From Coniochaeta sp. PMI_546 (Eukaryota; Ascomycota; Sordariomycetes; Coniochaetales; Coniochaetaceae): DNA of 64,000 nucleotides. Under the pieces are notes generated by a model. That model did not search any database. It was not told the origin of the DNA and saw only the letters and a list, made by a program, of their open reading frames with translations. Every line of letters begins with the position of its first letter. Position 1 is the first letter of the stretch. The position numbers and the translations under genes were made by a program. Positions 24,858-36,599 of this stretch are shown piece after piece. The stretch covers positions 62,001 through 126,000 of the forward strand of contig MU271147.1 of the NCBI GenBank assembly GCA_021432605.1. The letters are read 5' to 3'.

Positions 24858-27170
24858 TTAGACCGTTTTCCCTCCACAGTCAGGAATCTTCACTCCGTCC
24901 TTCAGGTTCCTGTCAACGTCCATCAAGCCCCAGTGGTCCTCCCAGTTCTGACTGCCGCTGTTGAACGAGATTTTCCAGGGCTCGTCAAAGGCCTCGAACC
25001 AGAAGTACTCCGTGCCGTTTGTGAGAGCAGTGCAGACCCAGTCCTCCATAAACTGGTTCATCTGGTCGATGCCGGCAACACTGGCATCGGGACAGACCGT
25101 GATGGCAGTGGTGCCGCAATCCGTCCCGCCCTGCGACGGCCACCCAGTCTCCGAGATGATGTTCTTGGACACGTCGCTCTTAAAGAACGGTCCGTTGTTG
25201 TTCGTCCAGAAGCTGTATGTCCACGAGGCAGCGTCCTTGGCATTGATGCCGCCGAAGAACGGGTGAATGTTTGCCATGACATAGTCGCTTGCCTGGGCGA
25301 GCTCGGCGGTCCACTTGTCGCCCAGGTCTGACGTTGCCACCGGCAGCGACATGCCTTTTGCTTGAACCTTTGTGCGGACCGAGTCGAGGAGCTGGCCCAG
25401 CTCGGTCGTCGTCATCTGCTGGCGGAAGAGAATCTCATTGGCCACAATCAGACCCTTAAACGGTTTCTCGCCGTACTTGTCCAGTATATCCCACATCTGA
25501 TTCAGCTGGCGGGCGTTAGTCGTTACGTTATTGTCTTGCCAGACACCCAGCCAGAGTTTGATGGTGTCGCTCATCCCGAGCTTGTCCAGCGCGTGGAGCG
25601 TCATCTCTGTCTGGTTGCAATCGGTGCCGTAAAGACGAATGGTGTTGGTGAGTTGCGACAGCACGGCCACGTCCTTCGTGATGTTATTCTGCGATGGAGG
25701 ATTCGACAGGCAGTCCGGGTATTGTGTGTTAAGGGGCGTATAGTCGATGCCCGGGAAGACCTTGTGCAAGTCTTTGTTGTTGAGGAGGGCCTTGATCGCC
25801 GGTGAGTTGATGTCCAGGTCGCCACTACTATCAGGTGTGGACGTCGATCCAGAGCTGCCTGATTTATTCTGTTTGAAGACGACACCGAACAGAATTCCGC
25901 AGACCACCGCAGCAACGATTATCAGACCGACGGCGATGATGACGGCCCATTTCCACATTCGAGAGCCTTTCTTTTGCTTCTCCAACCATGGCGACTTGTC
26001 TCCGACGCCGCCTAAGTCATAGGCGTTTCCGTTACCGCCATAAGCAGTACTTGCATTGTGCACTGGATCGTACGATGCCCCGGAGGCACCACTCCTACCA
26101 CTTGCACCGTTCCTGCCGACGATTCCTCCCAGTGCACCGATCACGCCTCCGGCTGCCGCCGCGGCACCTGATGTAGATCCATTGGGGGTCCGTTGGCCGG
26201 AGCCACCAAGGCTGAGCATGCTGGTTCTGGGCCCCCTTCGCCCATAAGTTAGGCCGTCGTCTCCGTCGTCCTCGATGTCCATTGGGTTGACCACTCCGAG
26301 ATGAGGATCTTGTGGGCGGGAGTAGCTCTGGTAGGGATCATCCGTGTAGAGCTCGTTGTTGAAGCTATGAGGGCTCCGCGACGGCGTGTGGGCACCAGGT
26401 GTTGCGGCTCCTGGCGCGACCGCCGCAGCGCCAAGACCTTGTAGGCTTGAGTGCGAATCTCTGTCGGCGCCAGGACCGCCCATCCCGCCGTAGGGCGGTC
26501 GAGAGGGTACTTCTACGCCCCGGAGACCATGCTGGTTATACATCTGCCCCTGGTTCTCCCACTGGCCTTGTTGTTGGTATGCTTGTTGAGGATAGTCCGG
26601 ACCTCGCATCGCTTCTAGTCCACTTTCGCGGGCGTTGCGCTCGGCCACGCTGTAAGCGATGCCCGCCATGCCACCGGCGGCTGCTTCGCTGAAATTGTCG
26701 GCCCCTGGTGTGATGTTGCTTTGCGGTGATGGTCGTTGCGCCTGGGGTGGATAGCCGGTCCCACGATCCCAGGATGGGCCGTCGGCAACCCGGTGCGGAG
26801 GAGGGTTGGGTGGTGGCACAGCTTCTGGTTGCCGATAGTTGGTGAACGCAGAGTTCGCTGCTTGGTAAGGTTGGTAAACGGTGTCGGCGCTAGGTTCCAT
26901 ATCGCGACTCCGCCGTCTATCTGCGCGTAGCCTTGTGAAAGAGGAGTCAGGATGTACGCCGCGCATGCGACCTGGGTTTGCTATCTGAGTGGGAGGGGTT
27001 TCATAAGGCGACTGTTGTTCTAGGTATGGCTGTCGCTGCTGATTCGATTGTGGTGGGTACTGGTCATGGTACTGCTGATGACGACCAGGTGTGCGAGGAC
27101 TACGGGTATACGGGTTGTCGAGGGGTTCCCGCTCCATATCCTCTTCGTAAGCGTAGTTTCGTCGAGACAT
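24858..27170 (-). CDS. Membrane-anchored GH17 endo-beta-1,3-glucanase (BtgC type)
   Basis: Intronless, 770 residues. It is predicted to cut beta-1,3-glucan at the cell surface during wall remodelling. The first 400 residues are a Pro/Gln/Gly/Ser-rich cytoplasmic region, followed by one membrane helix (about 407-431, WAVIIAVGLIIVAAVVCGIL) preceded by lysines. This is a type II anchor with the enzyme outside. The catalytic GH17 domain spans about 465-765. The acid/base is E579 in IVANEILFR and the nucleophile E674 in ISETGWPSQGG; the WFEAFDEPWK motif near 730 is also typical. A short Ser/Thr stalk (SSGSTSTPDSSG) separates membrane and enzyme. This order matches BtgC of Aspergillus and its relatives, hence the symbol. 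Several NxT/S sites lie outside the membrane. Confidence 0.95.
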   Translation of the reverse strand: MSRRNYAYEEDMEREPLDNPYTRSPRTPGRHQQYHDQYPPQSNQQRQPYLEQQSPYETPPTQIANPGRMRGVHPDSSFTRLRADRRRSRDMEPSADTVYQPYQAANSAFTNYRQPEAVPPPNPPPHRVADGPSWDRGTGYPPQAQRPSPQSNITPGADNFSEAAAGGMAGIAYSVAERNARESGLEAMRGPDYPQQAYQQQGQWENQGQMYNQHGLRGVEVPSRPPYGGMGGPGADRDSHSSLQGLGAAAVAPGAATPGAHTPSRSPHSFNNELYTDDPYQSYSRPQDPHLGVVNPMDIEDDGDDGLTYGRRGPRTSMLSLGGSGQRTPNGSTSGAAAAAGGVIGALGGIVGRNGASGRSGASGASYDPVHNASTAYGGNGNAYDLGGVGDKSPWLEKQKKGSRMWKWAVIIAVGLIIVAAVVCGILFGVVFKQNKSGSSGSTSTPDSSGDLDINSPAIKALLNNKDLHKVFPGIDYTPLNTQYPDCLSNPPSQNNITKDVAVLSQLTNTIRLYGTDCNQTEMTLHALDKLGMSDTIKLWLGVWQDNNVTTNARQLNQMWDILDKYGEKPFKGLIVANEILFRQQMTTTELGQLLDSVRTKVQAKGMSLPVATSDLGDKWTAELAQASDYVMANIHPFFGGINAKDAASWTYSFWTNNNGPFFKSDVSKNIISETGWPSQGGTDCGTTAITVCPDASVAGIDQMNQFMEDWVCTALTNGTEYFWFEAFDEPWKISFNSGSQNWEDHWGLMDVDRNLKDGVKIPDCGGKTV

Positions 27171-28619
27171 TGCGAAAGTCGGTGGAATGACTGGTATCTC
27201 CTCGTATCAAGCCACTAGACGACAGTATAAATGCAGATGCTATGTCGGTCGGCGAACAACGTGTCTGCTGGCAGCGAGATGATTGCCGTCTAAGCAGTCC
27301 TGCTGCGCATCCGGCTGAGCTGGTGTCAAGCGCCGTTCGTGACCTCGGGGTTTGCTGCGACGAGCTGGCCTCGTGTCAGGTTATGGAGAGATGTTGCAAT
27401 GACGATGCTATGCTGGAAAGAACGGCGGCAAGTACAAGGTACAAATTCGTGGAGGCGGTTACATTCGATTGCGCAAGATGCACCTCGTACGCCAGAGCAA
27501 TTACCTGACGAAATGGAAAACCGAAGAGACAGGATACAACACTGGCTAGGTAGACTGCTGGCGAATTCAACGGAAGCGGGCAATACGAGCGTATTGTGGG
27601 TGAAGTGATCTTGGACAGAGTGGTGGATGGATGTGCTCGTATCGCGTCGCCCCTTGGTTGCCCCGGTCTCCAAGGTGACCTAAAACGGATGGATGGCGTG
27701 TAAGCGCAAAAGCCCCCTCTCTTGCAAGCTCCCTTCAGGACTCGAGCCAATACAGTGCACGTGAAGAAGTCAACGAATGAACAACAATAGAAACAGCGAC
27801 TCCGACATCAGCGAGAGGGATGATGAAGTTGGAGAGAATGATTTTCAATATGATTTTCCACGGGTTCCAGAGGATCCAAGTTGCGAAACATCCAAACCCT
27901 GGAAAGTCAGTGTTACAACAAGGAAGGCGGCACCGGGTGATGATGATCAAGTGTGACAGGGGCATAAATGGGCCCCACCTGTCCACACCTGTCCCCTTTC
28001 GTCCATGGTTGTGGTTGGCCCAGAGACCGAAACACACGATCCACAAAATAACCCCTGCGCCACCCTTTTCATCCCCCTTTGTGCAGACACTTCGGTCGTG
28101 CACATCAGACAATTCCTTTTTTCTGGGATACGAGAAGAGTTTTGAGGGATGAACTACACAGACTACACTACACTACATACTACATTGGACCACAGATACC
28201 ACGTTTTCAAACTCTGCATATGCAACAGTCGATTGAGGAAGTGCAGAATCGATCGAAACTTCACCTCAGATCCTAAAATTCAGATGCCCTCCACTACTAT
28301 GCTAACATATTCCCAAGGACTGATCCAGAGCTGCAGCTGCAACGTGGAAGGTGGTCAGGAAGCACAGAGGCAGAGAGGGAACCCCACACTCCCATCGTTA
28401 CGTCAGAGCTCACTGCCGCCTTGGCGCATTCCAGCCGGGGTTTGACCAGTGGACTCTTGTATTGGACAATGGAATCTGTGGTTGCTGAAGATCTCCCAGG
28501 GGTCTTACAAGAAGACGGGGCATGTTTCATCGTCCACAGTCACGAGTCCAACCAAGGGTATACCATAGTATTATAGTAACGTCCGCACCATGTTCGCCAG
28601 AATCGCTCAAGTGTTGTTA
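27171..28619. other. Region upstream of the GH17 gene
   Basis: About 1.45 kb that should hold the GH17 promoter and the region downstream of the decayed GH43-like gene. No supported gene; a CTACACTACA-like run occurs near 28156-28182. Confidence 0.5.
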
Positions 28620-30200
28620 ACCCTACGTGTATAAACTTGAAGGGCCTCTCTTTCGAACACCGTACTTGCACCGGGCTGATTTTCCCAGTGAGACCGCGGG
28701 GCGAGTTCTGGCCGGAGCCCTGCTCGAGTAGCACCTTGTCTTGGACCTTGCTGCTGATAGCATACTCCAGATGACAGTAGGGGACGAGACTCCCTGTCGA
28801 GAATCCAATGCCTGCGTCTTCCGAGATAGAGGGGCCTAACATGTCTCCTTCTGCCACCTTGACATTGACGGGGATACTAACAGCGTCGAAAGTTCACGCG
28901 AGGGCCGATGAAGGGGTGCTTATGGACCTGAGGAGGGTGTATTTGTATCTGTTTGCCGTAAGTCACGGACGGGCTACCCTTGACTTAGATACTCGAATCA
29001 CAGACTTACACTGGAGATACCAAGTCTGCAAGTGTGCTGAACATGAAGACTCTAATGGCTAGAGTATTGGTGTCGTTGCCAGCAGCGATGTTGAAGCGAC
29101 CTCTTTCAGCGTGGCGGTCTTGGAGTTCCTCCATGTCTGGTAGATTCCGAAGAAGAGATCTCTGTCGCAGACTGGTGGTTACTATGTGAGAAAACGATGA
29201 GGACACATTAGCTATTCTGCACTGCTTCCGACACGGCATGCAACATCTGGTCTAACTTGCATCAGCCACTAACGGCGTTCCGTCAGTAGTAGTGGTGCTT
29301 CTGCCCGTCGCTGTCGTGCCGACACCCTTCGTGAACTTGTCTTTTCAAGTGGCATCGGCGGAACAGTCGAGGTCTTGGATGCTGCCATCCTTGTTGAATC
29401 ATAGACATCGAAAAACATGCACAGAAAAGCACACTCGGGGACCACCAGCTGCGCACCTTCTCAGTCCCAGGGCGGAAGATAAGATATTGGCCGCACTGCC
29501 AGGAGAAAATACGCACGGATGGTAGATGAGTGCCACACATATGTTGTCTCGTTCGTGACAAGGTCCAGAAGTCTCGGGACGCCTTCAACCTGTCCGCCAC
29601 ATGAGTAGGCCAAGACAATACGCGCTGCCACGGGGCTTGAACAGACTGGGATCGGTAAATCACGCCGATGCAGTCGTTACATCTCTCTGAGGAGCGTTGG
29701 GACTCACAGAAGATACCATCCTTGACAAGTATGTCTGGCGACTCGGTCTCCTGGTCGACATCGTCGAATGTCGTTGACGTGACCTGGGATACCAGTTCGC
29801 AAGGTCCACCGAAGGGTAAGCCTTGACACCAGCTTCGCCACTTACAAAACTCAAGCCGTGGAGGTAGTACTTGGCCGCTGGTCACCTGGTAAGAGCATAC
29901 TCAACAGTTGCAGGACCGACGAACCAAACTCAGGAGCCAGCACCTTCCGAAAACAAGCTCCATGCATGTTAGTCCAGCACTTCAGACGCCTTGCAGACTG
30001 GAATTTTGAGCCTAGATCTTCTATTCTTACTAACAGTTAATCTTGGCCGCATAGACATTGATCTGGTTGCTGTCAACATCGAACATCAACTGATTTCTGT
30101 GTGAGAAGATGACCTCGCCTCTGTCCCCTTGTGTTCTGGCGAGGCACAGGGCAGCAAGTACAATTATGGAGAGGAGTGACCACAGCATTTTGCCTGCCAT
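28620..30200 (-). pseudogene. Decayed GH43-like secreted glycosidase
   Basis: Reading the minus strand from an ATG at 30200 gives a signal peptide (about 25 residues, LLSIIVLAALCLA) followed by motifs that I recall from fungal GH43-like glycosidases: SHRNQLMFDVDSNQINVYAAK (30120-30030), KYYLHGLSF (about 29875-29850), AYPSVDLANW (about 29822-29793), ETESPDILVKDGIF (about 29752-29711), a TCGGQ-like CGGQVEGV (about 29600) and FNKDGSIQDLDCS (about 29400-29360). A C-terminal part with TWRNSKTATLKEV (about 29130) and GPSISEDAGIGF (about 28830-28795) follows. The motifs are in the family's order but fall in different frames and are interrupted by in-frame stops (for example near 29346 and 29250) and a frame change near 29105. 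The middle of the catalytic domain, between NW and the ESPD motif, is missing. Some interruptions may be introns, but not all. No enzyme is expected. Confidence 0.6.
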
Positions 30201-33200
30201 CTTGGAGGATGAAGAGTTCGAATCTAGATAGAACTGGTAATGATGGGAATTCGAGCATGGCTTCTCGCATACTTATATCCATCGGGACACGAACTCCAGC
30301 TACGCATACCGACATTCTAAGCCGTGTCAGGACTCGTGTGTGCGGTCCAATGGGCTCGTCTCTCTGATGATAAATAACGATCTCCTATGCCCTACTCAGC
30401 TTGACTCCAATCGATGCGGTATGAGGCGCACGGAAAGTGAAGGGTCCGTCAATGGACATAGTGCCTCTCACCCCCATAAAGCTCGATGCAATTCACTCTT
30501 CGAAGCCGCGAAACTATACTGGCAAAATTTCATAACGTCAATCACTTCTTTCTCATCTTGTTGGAGTCACTTGGTGAACTTGCTTGGCATAGAAGCTCCA
30601 TTGTCGAGTCTATGGCAACGGATGAATCGCCCACAATCGTCAGGTACACCGTTACCCGAGCTTGATCTACAGATGTGTGGTGCTGCGCATCGCGCACCTT
30701 CAGGCTGACATCAAAGCCCGTCTCAACGAGAATATGAGTTTGACTGGAGGTTGTCAAGGGATAGCAACCATTAAATCTTTACTCGGCGTATCAAAGTCAG
30801 CCAAAGATGCAGATCGGAGGCCCTTCACCTTCAGAACGAAGCCATTCCATCGCATAGTGGACAGTAAGAACATGTCTTCTGCCTCCAAGCCATTAGTTAA
30901 AGCCCCCCATCCTCCGAGCCTAGCAGCAAAGATAAGAACAAGTCGACGGTCGAAGCTCAGCCAAACCGGCCGGTGACTCACGCACCAGATGCCCTAGGAA
31001 GAGTTCTCTGACACAGCAAGACTTTCGACCTTGGGTAGCCGGCCACTCGCAGTCTGGACGGTGCACATGTATAAGATTGACCGGGAGCATGGCAAGCGCT
31101 TCCAGAGGCCGGACCCGATCTCACCACCATGGAGGATGTGTCGATATAAACGTCGGTAGCTGGAAGCAATTTCATGCTTAGTGATGGTACGAGCATGAGC
31201 AGGGGCGACAACTTTGGAGGTCCACAAGCTCAAGCCGCGGAATCAGACTGAGGGTGCCAAGGTGAGCAGACCAAGTATGGGCAGGATAAAAGGTGCTTCA
31301 AAAGACCTCGCTGGATGTGAGATATTACCAAGGCAACTTTGGTCTCGTCTACTCCAGCATAACAGATGATGAACACGGGCATACCTGGACAAGGATCGAT
31401 AAATAATCAGTAATTGTGTGTATGTAGTGTATATGCTTCCAAGAATGTAATACTGCTGTATGGGATTCAGCTAGTCCACAAAGGCATACCGATGGCAGAC
31501 AACCCAATAAGTTCAGGAACAGTGGAACTGTAGAGGCATCGCCATCATCACATCGCGTGGGACTTCCACGTATAGTGCGGCACGGGCCGGCGACAATGAA
31601 GTGTCTTGCGGTGGTCATGTAAACGGGGTGGAGAGCGCAGCCAAAAGACTTTGCATCGATATGTTCCGGAGAACTTGAAGATCCGGCGGGCCGGATGCGA
31701 GATACACAGTACACTACGTGTATGAGGCTGCTTCGACTAAAAATATTGGACCAACGCCACGATGATGTGCCACGCCGAGAACCGCGTCAAGTCAAGAAAG
31801 CTTAAAAGCACCGTTGCAGCGAACATACGTAATGCCTCCCGGTCACAGCCTTAACATAGAAGCTCATTGGCTCCGGTAGATCGTCCCTGTGGTTGTGGCG
31901 AACTACCATCAATAGCTTTGCCACAACAGTCATTACTTCGCACCAGTGTTGACCATAGTGGCAGCATGGCCATGCAAAACATGTTTGACAACAGTAGTAA
32001 TAGAAGCTGGGCAGGTAGTAAGACTGTTTGTACATTTCGTTTAATCACCATCTTTTGTTCGAGCTGCATTCCAAGTGGTATTGTTGCCTCTCGCAAAGTG
32101 GCATGTATGTCCACGGACGGTGCCTGGACATCGTCAACGACTCGACTACTGCGTAAAGAGGTCGATACAGACGGAGGACGGGGCCATGACGCCACAATGG
32201 ACTGTGCTTCAGGCCCGCCCAGTCCCGGAGGCTACCCTAGCCTGTCTAGCTTACTTGCATACAGTCAAGATAGCCGATCAGACAAGGCCCGACTTCTGTG
32301 ACGGACAAGGCCAAGGCCAATTACGTAGCACCACAATTCGAAAGGGCCTCCACGAAGCATAAACATTTTCTAGCGGTGACGAGCATATCATCAGACTTTC
32401 AGCCGCGAGAAACAATAAGAACATGCTAGCTGCCTCTATCTCTGTGTGACTCACGCCGTGTTATGTATCGAACCTTGATCCGAGACATCAAGGTCACGAG
32501 ATTCGTACGGTTCACTGGACCTGTTGCTAAAAAGTAAGGCCGAGTCTTGGTAGTATCAGGATTCAGGCGCTCGTTCGACAAAAACGCCGGAGGAGGGAGA
32601 AAAAAAAAATATTTCTCACGTTGCTGTGGTTGGGCTGTGAGAGCAAACAACGCTAGCGAGGCCCAAACATGGCTGCGGGACACTGCATTAAGTATCTGGC
32701 CATCGCGGCGCATGTACTCGGGAGGGGCTGCCGCGGGGCAGGCCACCGAGCTGACAGCTCAAGCTCCTCCTCCTCCAGCTGAGGAGGGGGAGGTAAAGCT
32801 CGCAAGGGCAGATGATCAGGCAGATTTACCCAGTGATTTGTTAGACATGTCGAGTAGCGCTGGTGATAGCTCTGAAGGTTTGAAGTCCTGTTAGACATTC
32901 TGGATCTGCAAAGCGTTGATGCTGCTCTGCGTGATGAATATACTTGGTGCAGCAGAATGCGCAAACACTTTCGTCATATGGAGGACTGACAGTCTGTTCG
33001 TGGATGATGATTTTTCACAAGGGAGCCTAGACTTAGCCAAAATGAAAATACTTCTGAGCAGTTACGCAGAGACTTCACTGTGTTCTCATTCATGCTTTGA
33101 AGGCGGCAAGCAGCGGCAGACCCTAACCCACCCTAAGGCCCCTCCTTCTTTGGTGAAATTTTTGCCCCACCACGCAAATCGCCTCTCGAGTCCAGATAAA

Positions 33201-33406
33201 TTCTTGACCCCGCCCTTCCCATTCTCTTCCTCTTCTTCTTGAAACCTCGTCGCTATACCTAGATTCTAAGCAATCTTGTCTGGCAATCTGTTCGTATTCC
33301 TCCTCCAAACCTCATTCATCGTCTTCGACGTCTTCTATCCAAGCATCTAACTCTCCAACAGAAACTTTTCTCAAACTTCCACAAGTAACCACTCAATACC
33401 GTCACC
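30201..33406. other. Gene-poor region between the GH43 relic and TEF1
   Basis: About 3.2 kb without an intact gene. Several protein-like stretches on the minus strand (30550-30980, 31000-31230, 31850-32195) are short and broken, and I could not assign them to a family; they may be further relics. The last 450 bp before 33407 is CT-rich (for example 33220-33240) and is the likely TEF1 promoter and leader. Confidence 0.45.
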
Positions 33407-35260
<1,854 letters not shown>

Positions 35261-36105
35261 GTGTCTCTCTGACGCTTGTCTCTCCCGTCTGTTGTTGATG
35301 GCCCTCCGGCGTCGCGTGGATGGGTTCTTGGAGGATCACGACGTCGCATGCCCCCTGCGACTCCGCCAACACGAATTCCCTTACTTTACTTGAGTACTCA
35401 TGTCAATCTCTGGTTTTGGGGCACATCTTTGAGAGGTACGGTCCGGGTTTTTCTGCGAATCAAAACTTCTCATGTGCTTTAGCAAAATAGAGTCCTCTTA
35501 GAAAGTGATTCCCCCAAACACGCAAGTTCCTTTTTGATCTTCTGACATGTGCTGTGAAAATCTGCGCCTCGTAGTTGTAGTATGGACACCCTCGTGATTT
35601 GAAGCTGTCTCTAGTAAAGTTGACGCACATCCCCAAATCTCTCCCACGACAAGTATGAAGGATGGCGTCAAAGCCTCGTCCTCAGGTTGTGGCATGAAGC
35701 TATCCAGAGACCGTTTCTTGCCCAGTCATCTCGACGACTCCTGTCGTTTGATCTTGATGCTTCCACGGTTGTGTCTTTGTCACAACGATTCTTTCGAGAC
35801 GTAGATATTGTTCTTCTCGAAGCCTCTAAACTGAACTCACCGTGATCCAAGGCCCAGATCGTGCACCGATGACGGGTCCTCAATTAGGTATCAGCTCCAG
35901 TGATTACATCCTCCTATGTCCAAGACCAGAGGCCTGCCCTGCTCACACGGCCCAGTTTGGGGGCCGTACGTGGCATCCCTCCGTCCGTAGCACCGCTCTC
36001 CCGCCGATCGAGCGGCCTTCAACGCCGCCCATCACCACCTCACCGTCTCCCAGCCCACGGCTCAGCAGAACTCACTCTCCTATACCGGGACCGTACGTCA
36101 CGCAC
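35261..36105. other. Intergenic region, TEF1 to tRNA-Ala
   Basis: About 850 bp with the TEF1 3' end. No gene recognised. Confidence 0.5.
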
Positions 36106-36194
36106 GGGGATGTAGCTCATCTGGTAGAGCGCGTGCTTAGCAACGTTCTTCACTGTCATGCACGAGGTACTGGGTTCGACTCCCAGCTTCTCCA
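36106..36194 (+). tRNA. tRNA-Ala (AGC) with a 16-nt intron
   Basis: The D arm is GCTC-ATCTGGTA-GAGC, the anticodon stem CGTGC/GCACG and the T arm CTGGG-TTCGACT-CCCAG. The loop TTAGCA-T holds AGC. A 16-nt intron follows position 37. The acceptor stem GGGGATG pairs with CTTCTCC, discriminator A, with one G-U pair and one U-U mismatch at position 6:67, where alanine tRNAs normally read CATCTCC. Otherwise the gene looks functional. Confidence 0.9.
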
Positions 36195-36599
36195 CGGTTT
36201 TACTTTTGCTGTTCTGCCCCCTAGGGGCTCTCGGTTTTGCAAGACCTTGTCTTTCTCGTAAGAGAGGCGGGAAAGCGGCCGACTGAGAGCTGTCCTGCGA
36301 GGAATATGTTGCAATGACAAAGTGTATCAACCGTATTTAACGTCCTGTCAATTATTCGGGGTTCAATGCGAGATAATAGGATGTTCGTGAAACTGTCCCA
36401 TACTTGACATCAGAGAATACCAAGTCAAACTGAATGACTGACTCATGCAGGACAGCGAATCTGTTGCGTGAAAATGGAGTGGCTGTTGTGAGCTAATTCA
36501 CGTCATTTTTGGGTAAAATATCAAGGAACATAGCTTAAATGTACAATATATACAACTAGTTTACAACTACATCTGCTTCTCAGCCTTTACACAATAAAC
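36195..36599. other. Short intergenic region, tRNA-Ala to SLS1
   Basis: 405 bp with the SLS1 3' end; the last half is AT-rich. Nothing else recognised. Confidence 0.5.

Noticed and set aside
30994-31233. Minus-strand stretch ITKHEIASSYRRLYRHIL resembling fungal DUF1763 (LYR-like) proteins
   Set aside because: Only about 20 residues match and the rest of the frame does not continue the family; it may be a relic or chance.
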